The notes beneath the pieces were generated by a model. That model did no database searches and was not told the origin of the DNA. It worked only from the letters and a program-made list of their open reading frames with translations. Below, one piece after another: positions 11,127-22,531 of a stretch of 64,000 bases of DNA (the first letter of the stretch is position 1; every line of letters starts with the position of its first letter). Made by a program: the position numbers and the translations under genes. The stretch comes from Steinernema hermaphroditum (lineage: Eukaryota; Nematoda; Chromadorea; Rhabditida; Steinernematidae), in assembly GCA_030435675.1 (NCBI GenBank), contig CM059625.1:8432001-8496000 (forward strand), in the 5' to 3' direction.

Positions 11127-12495
11127 TGTCCCGACAAAGGTTGCTACCGAGGATCTTCCCCCAGTCCAGGAAGAACCTAACAACACTCAAAAAACTCTAG
11201 AAGAGCCCAACTCTAACGCTTCCAGAGGTCCGCAAGCAGTGCTGGCCCCCAGGAAAAAGAAAACTACCCTAAAACCAACAATGGCAAGTTTTCACTTAAC
11301 CCATGGTGAATTTTTAATCCGCGAGTATTTGCACGTGATCACAGGAGTCCCACGGCAAGTAAAGTGCAATTCACAGCGGAAACGTCATTTTCCCATTAAA
11401 TTACAAAGCTACACCTGAATGTTCTGAAGGTTCCTTCATTTCAGCAGCCCAACATGTTCGAGAAAGGTTCGTGCGTTGAACGGCCGGCTCCTCAGTTGCC
11501 ATCTACTGATGGCATTGAATATCCTCGAGCGGCAGCCTGGAGTAGCAGCACTGTTAGAGAATTGCTGAGAGATGCGAAAGGTAGTAAAGTAAATACAGCC
11601 ATCCCGTAATTACGTTCCGGCCATTAAGGACGTCAACTTTTTCACTGCTTTCTCCACGAAGCTTTGGCTGAGGAGAACCTTCTCTTCGTGGATTCTATCG
11701 AAAAGTACAAGAAAATGACGGATTCCGAAGAGAAATCGAAATTCATCAAGGAGTTTCTCGGACAGCTGTCGCCGGGGATTAATATTAGCAGTGTTGCGAT
11801 GAAGGTTATTTTCCATTTGGGATACTGAGCTAATCTTGTTTTTTGCTTCACAGGCAATCCAAAAACAGGCGGACAATCCCAATCCGGATTCGAAGTGCTT
11901 TGACCAAGGAGCGAAGGAGGTGTACAAGCTCCTCGAAAATGATCAGTTTCCGCGCTTCCGGCGATCTGATGTGTATCTGAAGTACCTTGAGGCATTGCTT
12001 CCCCGTTCATATGCTGAACGTTGGGAAACGAACTTCCAAGCACTTTTGGGAAATCAGGTGACCGAACAACAAAACTCCATATCACTAATGATGGTCATTA
12101 GATTGGTCGGCACTACTTTCGTCGGTTCCTTCGCGAAATTCACGCCGAGGAGAATCTGAAGTTCTGGGAAGCAGTGGTTGAATTCCACACACAGCCTGAT
12201 CGCAGTGTGGCCATGCAAAATATGGCTCGTAGCATCTTCCAGGAGTACTTTACGGAGGGTACTTCGAACGAAGTGAGTCGAGGCGTTCACACCTAATTTC
12301 AAGATGAACGATTCTTAGATATTCTTGCCGTATGGAATGCGCGAAATGATCGCGCGTAGAGTCAAGAACAAGGAGGTGGACATGACTCTGTTCGATGGGG
12401 CTACGAAGCACATCGAAGAGATTCTTAAGAACGATCCGTACGTGCGTTTCCTCCAGAGCAAGGAATACCGCGATCTTCTTGATCGCTTGAATTAG
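11127..12495 (+). CDS. Tandem RGS-domain protein (5' end uncertain)
   Basis: RGS domains bind GTP-loaded G-alpha and speed up GTP hydrolysis, ending G-protein signalling. Two domains are visible. The first has FLHEALAEENLLFVDSIEKY near 11650 (the helix carrying the conserved E-N-L-x-F) and ends with ALLPRSYAERW near 12000. The second has FLREIHAEENLKFWEAVVEF near 12140 and ends with FLQSKEYRDLLDRLN and a TAG at 12493-12495. A hydrophilic Pro/Glu/Lys-rich tail precedes them (11127-11283). Introns: 11284-11444 with a GC donor, about 11580-11627, a short one before AIQKQADN, and about 12270-12317. The true start codon was not found. No DEP, GGL or kinase domain is visible. The stop lies about 345 bp from the convergent carbonic anhydrase-like gene. 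Confidence 0.8.
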
Positions 12496-12840
12496 TCCAG
12501 CACTACATCTTCTCGAAATCTCTCGATCTGATGATGCTTTCAGATTCTTCTATATTTCCTCATATATACCGACTTTGTCTATCCACTCCTTCATTTCACC
12601 GCTCTCTTGAAAATAACTGTATTTTATGTGGTTGTGTGAATAAAAAACAAACAAATGTGCGCTTCCACTGGTTTCCCTCAAATTGAACAAACATTGTAAT
12701 GGTGATAAAGCACAATGCTTTGATAAAGGGCGTATTGAGCATACTATAATACAATTCAGATTCGAAAGAGATGGCGGTACAAAAGAGTGCAAATCAAAGT
12801 AGCATTACCCGAAGACAGAGATCGTATTATTTACGTGAGA
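12496..12840. other. Convergent 3' regions
   Basis: Space between the RGS stop on the plus strand and the carbonic anhydrase-like stop on the minus strand. AATAAA at about 12640 fits the poly(A) signal of the RGS gene. No gene seen. Confidence 0.6.
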
Positions 12841-15311
12841 TCAGATGTAATCGAAAGATTCCATGTTTTTTAAGAAATCGCCTCGGGAATCCAGTTTGTC
12901 CATCGGCAGAGCAGAATGCGAATCGTTGTCGTTCAGCGCGTGACGCCTATGGTGAGATCTTGTCGGGTTGGCCTGATATCCCATGTCAAGATAGACGTTG
13001 CTGGCGCAGCTCTGCGTTGTCATTCGCTTATACTTCACCCTGATATTCGTCCTCAGGAGGCGTCCATTTAGTGTTTTGAGCGGTCGGTAGTTGGGAAACA
13101 TAAATACGGGGTTTGGCTGTTTGAACTCAGTTTGCTGGAGGTCGTTCCAGATTTGGAGCTGAAATTGCTTTTTGGTGTTGGTTTTGAGTAGAGAACTTAC
13201 ATCCTCTCTGGTTATATAAACAGGATTGTTCATTATCACCCAAGTGACAGTTTCATAGCATCCGGGGAAAGTAAGAGAGCCTTCGTAGGTAACGTAGTTT
13301 GTCGTTTTCGGCAGCAGTCCATGTACATTGAACTTCTTCAGCATGGTTTTTGAATCTGAACACACAATGGCTTTGCTGTTTTTATTGATAGCGATTACCT
13401 TTATACGTTATGCTTTGCGAAGCTACAGTGAGCTTTCTCAACTCGATATTTGTTACGTCTCCAATCTGAAACACAATATGTCAAGCATAGATTACTGTTT
13501 GTTGTTATTTGATGACTGTGCTCAGCGATTAGTTCTAAAAGGGAAAAATAGAATTTCCTTCATTTTATAATCATAAGATAACTTTGCCGTTTAAGCTTTA
13601 CGAAAGCCAAAATTTGCATTCAATTGACCTTTCGGGCAATTAAATTTTTTTTATTTCTTTAGAATTAAACACAGTTGTTGTTAACTTTTTTTGTATGTAG
13701 TGTGTCATAGAAAAGTAAAACTTACGTCGACGATGACGGCAATCGCAAGTAGCCCACGTGGCTGCGTCATGGCTTCCGTAAAATTCGCATACAAGTCTGT
13801 ATTGTAAGCGATTAGTTGCACCTGAACAAAAGAGAGAATATTTTCGCAGCTGAGCAGCTAAGTACCTCAGCAGGAAATCGTACAAAATCGACTGTGTGCT
13901 CGGAACCTTTCTCTCCGTCGATGACCCTTCCGAAGTGAACGACCACCTTGTGAATACGGTACCTGTATGGGTTCCCTGGACCCCCACTGATGTTTATATT
14001 TCTTGAAAGTATGAGCGAATCATTGATTGTGAGAACGGGAAGTTGGCCGGTGTTGTGCAGTTCAGCTTCGACCTGAGGACGGACCGAGCAACCTTCGAAT
14101 AAATAAGCGTTAAATATTTACCACGTTGTTGTCCACAACAATTGGCGACAGGCCGGCGTCGTAGAACAGTTTTGACGGATCGATGTTAACCGGGCTCTGC
14201 ATTTGACCCATTGTGCACATTCTCCAGTGCTTGTTAAGAAGTCCCCAGAAATCTGGGCCTACAATGCACGGGTAAAAACAGGCTGTCATAAGCCACGATA
14301 TCATGATCGGACGGTCGTTTGCCGTTGAATTTTAGCGTTCTACCGCTTCATTAAAACGGTTGATCTGCAAAGTGGCCTGACAAATAGAGGGAGTACATGA
14401 GTTTGCATTGACATGCAGCAGGTCACAAAGAGTTAGGTTGCGAAAAGCAGAAAACCAAATTGAATTCATGAGAAGACATCGCGAAAAATGGCACTCATAA
14501 GGAGTTCTGCCCAAAAGTGAGCCAGAAAGTAGCGTAGACTATGCAACGGCGTATTTCGGAGTGTGAACTCTCATCATTTATTAATGTAGCGCCAATTTGA
14601 AAGGGTGGGAATTCGATAAAGGAAATAAACGACGCGTGGAGAGTTTGGGTATAGGTTGGAAATAAATGGGAACGACGCGGCGAATGAGGCAAGGGACTCG
14701 GTAAAATAGTTTTATTCTTTCTGTAAATGAAATTATTTGCAGCTGCCTTGAGTAAATCTCTAAACGTTCGCGATGCGCTGAGGCAATCTCGTGCTGTTTG
14801 AAGGAGTCGCAAAGGGGATCTTGGAAACAGCGCGTGTCGTCGTGAGCGGATTCTGACGTTAGGTCTGGTTGCAGTCCCAGATCGATCTTTAAACAAGCGT
14901 TTATCGCATGTGCTAACGCATAATTAGCCTAATTGCCGGGAAGAAGACGTAAGAGCGACTTAAGATGGCTTCTCTGTCTCCGCGCACTCAGGAAGCGAGG
15001 AAGACGGAAGCGCACATGGTCGAGCCCTTGAATGATGATTTCCGCGCCTGGTTGTTATCGCTGTACGGAAATGTGGGAATTTTTTGATTGTTTTTGAAAG
15101 TCTTCGGTCCGTGACTATAACGAGAATCTGTCATAAAGCCGCACAATGAGGTTTAACTTCTCGAAAAGTTTCAAATCTTCACTCGTTTTTTGACACAAAC
15201 TTTGCATTTCTTACCTCCAAGTAGGTCATTGTCGAACGTCCATGGATACTCGGATAGGGCTGCACTGTACGGAATAAAACATCCAAACAGGATGAACCTC
15301 AGAGGCTTCAT
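12841..15311 (-). CDS. Secreted carbonic anhydrase-related protein (CA10/CA11 type)
   Basis: Alpha-carbonic anhydrase fold without the catalytic zinc site, as in vertebrate CA10/CA11 (neurexin ligands) and nematode CAH-1/CAH-2. The first exon (15311 down to about 15215) encodes a signal peptide MKPLRFILFGCFIPYSAAL and EYPWTFDNDLLG; after a ~0.95-kb intron the next exon continues in frame with GPDFWGLLNKHW and QSPVNIDP. Later come LHNTG, NISGGP, HFGRVIDGEKGSEHTVD, AEVQLIAYN, FPGCYETVTW and a basic, Asn/His-rich tail. The zinc-binding His pair is not in place (VVHFGR stands where the family has HWG), which argues for a non-enzymatic role. Other introns are about 44-110 bp. The tail after NYRPLKTLNGR is longer than a plain CA domain. 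Confidence 0.88.
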
Positions 15312-16957
15312 TGTGAGAAAGAATCCCACCAGAGAGCTTCGAAAATATGTTCTTCAGTAGGCCAATCTAAAAATGGCAGGGATTAGTGTTCTTAAGCCGG
15401 CACAGGTCGGCGACTCCGCGGCATATTGTCAAAACGTAATTGTTTGGTCCGTGCGACCACTCAATCGTGAAACAAGATTGATGCCAAGCCTCTGCATCGG
15501 GACGGATCGGAAACAGAAGATGAGCCCTTGTCGGTTCGTATCCTTGCGCTCTCATTCACTCATTTTTCGGTCGGGAATTACTTTCACATCGCTGCTTCGT
15601 TCGTCTCGGCGCTATGGAAAGCATTCTTGTCCGTGTCCATCTTCGTCAAAACAGCCGTCATCTCGAACTGGGTCATCACGTTCGGCATTAAATAATTAAC
15701 AAATGCAAAAATGTAACTTTAAAGGGAAGAACAGCAAGTTGTAACGTTCACGGGCGCCATGAGTACAGCTTGGAATTCTTATTTTGTGCGTTCATCAAAC
15801 AGCGTCCCTTATTGCAAATGGCGGGCTTCGTTAAAATAGTGCCTCAAGGCGTTTGTCGCTCATCCTCTCATACAGACTCTCTCGGAATCAGTCTAATATT
15901 AAAAAAGACGTCCAACCGAGAGGAGAGTTAAATAGATCCGTAACGAAGGCGAAACGTCAGGACGCCAAAGAATGAAGAACGTCGGATTGATGCTAAAATA
16001 TTGCAGAAGGGAACAATAGTAATCCACGGATTAACTTTCCAATTGCCCACTTATGAATCTCGGGCTGCTGTGCGACTTAAAGACAAATACGGAAATTAAC
16101 GTCTCCAAGCTTATAGATTGTTATTCGATCCTCAGACTCCTTCATTCTGCCCGATTAGAAAAGAGACCATAATACATAGTGGGATAGCTAAGGGAGATTA
16201 GTGGAACGATAGTTGACCGAAATAAAACATTTAGAAGATGCGAAAGAAGAAGAGTGGTCCGGTTTATTGGAGCACGGAAGAGGAAATTATGATATAATAC
16301 TTTCGGCATTTCTTCTCTGCTTTTCCGAAAGTGAAGTGCGCAAAGCTCATTCATTCTTAAGAGCTCTCGTCAAATCGATTACCAATCGAAAGGCCTATAC
16401 GTGGACTTAAATAAGGCCATTAAATATTAATGAAAATATAAAAATGTTCCCCTCTTAATTTCAGTTCGTGCACTTTACTTGGGTTTTACGAGTTTCAGTG
16501 ACCGTTTAACGACACATTTGCACACGGGGTTTGGAATAAGTTCTTGCAACTGGCCAATCTTGATCGGAGTCTAACGAGGACCTCTGACGTCTATTATGGT
16601 GACCGCAATAGGCTTGAAGGTGAGAAAATGATTGCGCCTAGGTGCAACTGGGATAATTGTCCCAAATATAATAAGTGTCTGTTCGAGAGGTCGCCACCGA
16701 CTGACGTGCACATAATAGATGGTTGACAAAGCTGAGCAGAACACAAGCGTATGCTGACATGAAATTGCTGGAGAGGTCAATGTGCATGCCGGAAATTTTG
16801 TGTGGCTAGCATGTCATCATATTAGCAATGTGATGATGCAAGTGGGCGAATATTGTTCTTCTTATCGCTCTTTCGACTGCAGGTCGTACTTCACTGATAT
16901 AAGAACTGAATATAAGAGTTGCACAGAAGTTGCCTAGTATCGAAGGGTATTTTGGTC
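15312..16957. other. Intergenic, no gene seen
   Basis: Short open frames on both strands (for example 15373-15699 and 16213-16410) show no domain and no coherent splice pattern. The end carries ATATAAG-like boxes at about 16894 and 16910, suited to the promoter of the next gene. Confidence 0.5.
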
Positions 16958-17702
16958 ATGAAGACTCTCTTTGTGCTTGCGGCCATTTTCGTCACGGCTT
17001 CGGCATCCTGCGTCGATGGTGTCAACAATGTCATTAAGCTCGCTGACGTTACCGACGGTGCGACCAGCGATTCATTGCACCGTTATGAGTTTATTTGTAG
17101 AAACCCTTTCGGTGCACTTGAAGGACGTCGTCCTCCAAACATACGATGCGTCGGACAAACCCAGATGCTTCAGCTCCCAAGCTGAAATGTTCTTCCCTGG
17201 AAGCATCAAGCTGATTTCCGGCGATGTCATTGTCCGCGAAAAGACGGATCTCGCTGCCAACGGAGTCGCCAAGCTGACCATGGCTAAAAATTCTTTCCTC
17301 GTCGGAAATGTCTGCCGCGATGGTGTGGCTGTCAGCTCTTTTGTCCCCAAAAACGACTGGTAATTCATAATTGCGCGACCTTGCGACATTTTATGTTTGT
17401 TTAGTCAATTCAATTTCTGTCAGCTCCTCGGCAATGGAATTTGCACTCTTCTCACCACTCCTGGAACACACACCCTTAGCCAAATTGAGCAAACTGCCAA
17501 TTTCACCGGTGTTATTCAGCTTCCCAAAATTCCAAGCATTATCAACAACGTGCTCAGGGTATTTTTGTTTGAACTGTTTCGGCAAATATTTCTTTGCACT
17601 CAGGGCCAGTGGAAGATCGAAATGAAACTTGTTAGTGGTGATAAGGATGTCGCTGATATCAAGTTCCCATCAAACACCGAATGGCTGAATATTGACCGAT
17701 AG
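16958..17702 (+). CDS. Secreted ML-domain (NPC2/MD-2-like) lipid-binding protein
   Basis: Small beta-sandwich protein family that holds a sterol or lipid in a hydrophobic pocket and acts in the lysosome or outside the cell. The ATG at 16958 opens a clear signal peptide (MKTLFVLAAIFVTASA) followed at once by the first Cys. The mature part runs through RCFSSQAEMFFPGS, a DVIVREKTDL strand, GNVCRDG, CQLLGNGICTLLTTPGTH and WKIEMKLVSGDK, the usual order of the ML fold (Cys pairs, P-C-x-L-like middle, K-W-x-hydrophobic end). Three short introns (43-45 bp) restore a single frame: after ADVTD, inside DWCQFNF, and before GQWKIE. AATAAA follows the stop at about 17813. Mature length is about 175 residues. 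Confidence 0.75.
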
Positions 17703-17862
17703 ATGAAGCAGACTCAATGCAACTCCAACCTGGAGCAGTTTGATTTTGTTTGCGTAGCCGTCCTCGGTTCTGTTTGTGCTTTTTTAAGGGCAACTGTATC
17801 GTTTCGTCGTTTGAATAAACTGTCACGTATAAGCACTCAGAATTTTAGCACCTTCAGCAGTC

Positions 17863-18272
17863 ATGAATCGTTGGTCGCTTGTGTTTGTTTCGTTGCTTCT
17901 GATCAGCGTTTGCCAAGCTGAAGGGGAACATGCTCCACTGAAAGAAAGTTACGGCTTGCCTCTAGTGATGTGACTTAATTTGGTGCTCTTGCAGATAAGT
18001 GGCCCAAAGGTGACTATTGTATTTTGAAGGGATCAAATGCATGTCCTCCAGAGTTTGAGGAGAGAAGTCTGGTGAGACTCTCCGTGCAGCAGGTGTTCAC
18101 GACAGAGGTTCTTTGTCATAGTCGCTATTTGATGCTTGATCTACTCATTTAGGAAAAGCGCAGAGACGGGGAGCAAGCTATTCAGCTGGGTAGCTTCGGA
18201 GCATCCAAACTCACATCGGACTTGTACGATAACCTGTACTCTTTGGAATTGGCCACGTGTTGCAGAGTGTGA
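17863..18272 (+). CDS. Small secreted protein with apextrin-C-like (ApeC) motif
   Basis: Starts 160 bp after the stop of the ML-domain gene. Exon 1 gives a signal peptide (MNRWSLVFVSLLLISVCQA); exon 2 gives KWPKGDYCILKGSNACPPEF; exon 3 gives RRDGEQAIQLGSFG and ends ATCCRV then TGA. The order W-P-x-G-x-Y-C, C-P-x-x-F-E-E and a closing C-C-R recalls the ApeC domain of apextrin-like proteins, which bind microbial or matrix ligands in other invertebrates. About 94 residues, so it would be a minimal or truncated ApeC unit. The first donor (AAA/GTTACG) is weak, so exon 1 to 2 joining is the least sure step. The gene ends 64 bp from the stop of the convergent channel gene. Confidence 0.45.
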
Positions 18273-18336
18273 AAGAAGGATGGAATCGTCTTTATGGGAG
18301 ATTAAAAGTGTGCGAAATAAAAAAGCTGACAATTAA

Positions 18337-20556
18337 TCATAAAATATCGGCGAACCACTCGGCGTTTTCTCGTCGGCACGCCGGGTCGACGATTGTTGTG
18401 TGGATATTTGGGTAAACAAGGAAATAAAAGAGGCAAAATATTACGAAACCAAAGAAAAATGTCATCTGAAAAGCACCGTTGGTGAGGGAAACCATGCTAC
18501 GCGCATATCACCTGTGATATCCAATGAAATCGCCGCATAAATTGAGTGGAAAACTCCATGTCCCTGAGGCGTTCAAAAATGAATTTCCCGCGTTTGGAGT
18601 CGCGATGTCGCGGAGAGCTCGGAATGCTTCCCATTTGGAGAGACGTGTAGCCAACATTCTGTCTGCAAGTGCCTTTTATGAATTATATCATTTAAGGAGA
18701 GCTAAAGCTTTTTCTCGTGTTCATTTAGACAGTGCGATCATGCATGTGTTAACTACAGAAGAGCATGGGTGATGCTCATCGATTATTGTAAAACCGCCAC
18801 ACATCAAAGAGCGCATTTTATGACCATCACTTCCTTTTTCTACAGCAGATTCACAGCGACTAGAGACATGCAGCCTATCTACAAATACGCAGTTTTCGAA
18901 GGAACCTACGTGAGTCGAGCGTCAATGAGAAGAGGGTTAACGGTAGTGCTAATTCGTGGATGCAAGGTCGTAGGAAGTCCATTGGAAGCTAATCTCATCA
19001 TTGGCATCATTCCAGCCACGATGGATGTGTCTCTGAACCACTTCTTCGCACTCATCGCCCTTTTATGCAATTACCGAGTAATTCTTAGTCGCTGCCGCAT
19101 GTACTTCACGACAGCTAACTTGATGAGCGAAAAGAAGACGATACAGAAGCAGACGCCGAGGTATACATCCATAGCCTTTATGTAACTCACTCGGGGCATC
19201 ACCTCGTTGTATGAGAAAAGCAGAAAGGTGATTGTGAGTATGATGGATATCATGTCCTGAATCAATTGACTTGATTATGGTGCTGTATTTCATACTTGAA
19301 ACGATGTTTCATTTTCCATCCACAATGATACCCAAGAGGTTATGACGACGGCAGTCGAAGGAATTATTAACTGCAGAAAACAGAAGCCAGCGGCACGAGA
19401 AAATACGAAGCACACGTAGAGACGACTGTAGTCTCCTACAAGCCCACTCAATTCGTCTTCTCAAACACTCAAAAAATCACCTGTTGCATATGACTCGGTA
19501 TGACTGGTCACATAGGCTTCTTTGATCTGGAAATCAGGTAGCCGTATCTTGTGCAGCTTTAACGCTTTTCGAATGCCATGGGACCAATTATACTGCACTT
19601 TGTCCGCGGTATAGCCATCTGAAGAGGTGATATTGTGATTTAGCGTGGTTTACTTACAGCTCTCAATGCCCAGCTTGCATATCTGTGAGTCAAAGGGGAA
19701 CAATGTGAGGTCCATTGGACATTCTGCTACCACAGACAATCGCCGACTGTAAAGGACTTGCCCATCATCCTGTAACCTGAAAACGAATATTGTTGGGATC
19801 GCAAGACTATTAACGAAGATAGGAAACCTCAAAAGCGATCTGTGCGATATTGACTGCTTTCGTGGATTCTTTGACGCAATTGCGTTTGGCATGAAAGTGT
19901 CCGGATGCCAAAGGAAATTCGTGTAGCTTTCGTGAAGGGCAATTTCGGATTTATTCTTGAACTTCTCCTTATCATATACGAGGCGTGCATCATGCCAAGA
20001 TTCGCGGTAGAACAACTCTAAGTTGTAGTCCTTGGGGTGGGTGAGGTTATATGCGAACTCGAGTGTTCCTTACCATCGTTACTTCCGATACAGCTCGCAC
20101 ATTGCTGACAACAATTGAGACAAAAATCTTTACCGCTTCTGAAAAAAGTTGAGGGAAAATAGCGTTCATCACAAACCTCCATTCGCGCTTTCAGGGCATT
20201 GCCGATGGTCGTATGCTATTTTCTGCAGAAAGTGTAGGAAGTCCCGAGTTTCTCTCCAAATATCAAAGTTTACGATGAAGAAGGTGAATGTCCGAGATAC
20301 CCTTGTTCAAAAACTGCCTCTTTATTGAAGGCTTTCGTGTCGTACTGTGGGAAAAGACGGCCATTATCATCGCTCTCGTCCAAATACTCGTCGACATCTG
20401 TGTTTTCCAATGAATTTTGATGCGTCCGCTTCAGAACCAGCGATCCACGAACAGCTTCGACCTTAGACCACTGTATTTAAGCCAGCGAACTAAGTCACTT
20501 ACTTTCGTAAACATTTTGGTGACGGCGAAGAGAGCGAGGAGAAGTGCTGTTTTCAT
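18337..20556 (-). CDS. Cys-loop ligand-gated ion channel subunit, anion-channel-like
   Basis: Pentameric neurotransmitter-gated channel subunit. Exon 1 (ATG at 20556) gives a signal peptide [15 protein letters not shown]; an acidic segment follows, then [28 protein letters not shown], and a canonical Cys-loop with 13 residues between cysteines ([15 protein letters not shown], about 19685-19725). M1 reads [21 protein letters not shown]3 contains [15 protein letters not shown], and M4 with tail ([20 protein letters not shown]) ends at TGA 18337-18339. VSYIKAMD is typical of GABA/glycine/glutamate-chloride type subunits, yet the M1-M2 linker lacks the Pro-Ala-Arg motif and loop C lacks the second Cys pair seen in many such channels. 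The exons of the M3-M4 loop (18500-19080) are the least certain. The ligand cannot be named. Confidence 0.85.
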
Positions 20557-22531
20557 TTGGACGGCAGTGGCAACGACTTATGCTCTCTATGACTGATGTC
20601 TTGACACTTGAATGAATAACAGCATGGATTTAAAAAATGGAATTGACCCGAGTTCGTATAGAAGAAACGTTGTCACAACGCGAGATACGTTCCAACGATT
20701 GCGGCTCGCCGACTCAAACGGCTCTAATAACCAACAGATGTCGTAAGTCGTAAAGACATCGCCATCGTTTCACTACAAATTTTGTTTCTTATATAATTTC
20801 ATCTAAAAAAAGGTTTTGGAAGATCTAGAGGTATCTGGCTGATGGCTGATGGTCGTTGTCGACCCTACCGTATAGAGGGCTCAAAAGAAAACAGGAAGAA
20901 CGAATATAAGTGGGGGTGGTTATGAAGAATAGCCAAAGTTGGGAGGGTCTTCCCGCTGAACAGGCTCTTTCAGGAAGTTATAGGTCGCATAAATTTTAAA
21001 CGTTTAGCGTAAAAGGGCAAAAAGTTTGGATTCACCAAATTATATTTAGGAGAACAGCAAGGATATATGGATGTGAATAAATTAATCCACTGATAGGACA
21101 GATCCTTGACGTCCCGCCTGCCCTCAAAGGGCTTTTTGTTCCAAGAGGGACACGATTCCACATTAGAAACCACATTACACAATAATACTAAAAAGAGTCG
21201 CCCCCATAGGAGGACTAGAAACTCCCACAACATTTCATCGATGAGTAACGACACAGCAACCGTTCGCACTTGCGACTAATTACGGTAAGCAAACGGAGTT
21301 GCCGTGGGGTTGTTTGCAACAAAATTGAGTGGCGTTCTGGCGACCAAAGCCATGCAAAGAACCGAAAATTGTCCGTCATTTGGACATCTGTCACAGACAA
21401 TTTCAAATAAATCGTTTCACAACTGAACAAAACGTCTCAGAGCCATCGATTTGCACATTAATTTTAGAGATGCCAAAAAAGCGTACACACTAGCAGACAA
21501 GATAAAGTTAGCTTCTGGTCGCTAAGAACTTTACGCCAAGCCTTTAGCGTTTCATCGACCAGATTGACGGCGACGCCAAGTCCACTTCCGAAAGTCTTTC
21601 TGAGACAATCTTATTTCATTTTGCCAATGAAGATCCCTCAAATAGGGAAACGTGTCGAGTCGCGATATCGGTGCACTTGTCCTTATTCATGAGTCCAAGT
21701 TCTATTTATCTTTGGCAGTGTCGCTGCACAATTTAATCACGAGCGCATGCGGGTGGCAATCTATTTGCTTGCGGTTTGCGGTATTCTGCACAACGAAGAA
21801 GAGCTGACAAATGACTGACAACTGAGCTAATTACTATTCGTATCAGTTTTTTCTGGAGGAAATAAATCGGCTCGCAGTGTGGAGCGCTGTTTTGTGAATG
21901 TTTTCTTAATACGCACCTTTTTTTCATTTAAGAAACAGGAAAATGAGAATAAATGTTTGAGGAACTTTCGCCTCAAATTAAGGTGGCTGTAATTTGATTT
22001 TGATTTTGTGTAACCGCTTGTAGAGTAACCCACAGAACATCTATTTATGTAAATATTTCAATATGAAAAAGACTTATGACTAAACCTCCGACGAAATGTC
22101 AAACGGATTCAGCTGTTCGTAATGTGGAAAGACTTCGATATATCTTCGTCTCGCAACCTGACAGAATAACTATTTTGTTTCAATTCCTGGAACATCCAGT
22201 GCCTCGAATCGCCTTTGAAGGACGAAGATAGATCATGTTTCAGGGGATTTAAGATGGTTCCAAGCGTAGGCTCGTTGTTTTGTTTACATACGCGGTGTGT
22301 TCTCTCTAGCGATCATTTATTTATTCATGCTGAAGCAACATCTCCACGCAATCTTAAGCAGAAATGAGTGCTTTTTATGTGAACACAACCGTGCAAATCC
22401 GAAGTGACCTTGATTGAGAAAAGACGAAGAAATGCAGTATAGCTGCACGGACTTAACTTAACAAAGACTACATAGCAAGTAACGAATTTGGAAGTGATTC
22501 TGCAGGGTCGAGCTTCGGGTGTTCAATGGAT
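20557..22531. other. Long intergenic region, no gene seen
   Basis: Two kilobases with short frames only. I checked both strands for exon-like stretches, tRNA-like arms and repeats and found nothing I can support. The part next to 20560 is presumably the channel promoter. Confidence 0.5.

Noticed and set aside
13328..13570. 80-codon plus-strand frame over the carbonic anhydrase-like gene
   Set aside because: Antisense shadow of real exons and an intron; no motif.
18261..18310. In-frame TGA in the apextrin-like gene read as selenocysteine
   Set aside because: No SECIS-like structure identified and the frame stops again within about a dozen codons; a plain stop or a mis-set exon is simpler.
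18769..19185. 138-codon plus-strand frame opposite the channel gene
   Set aside because: Lies antisense to the M3 and loop exons of the channel; no domain.
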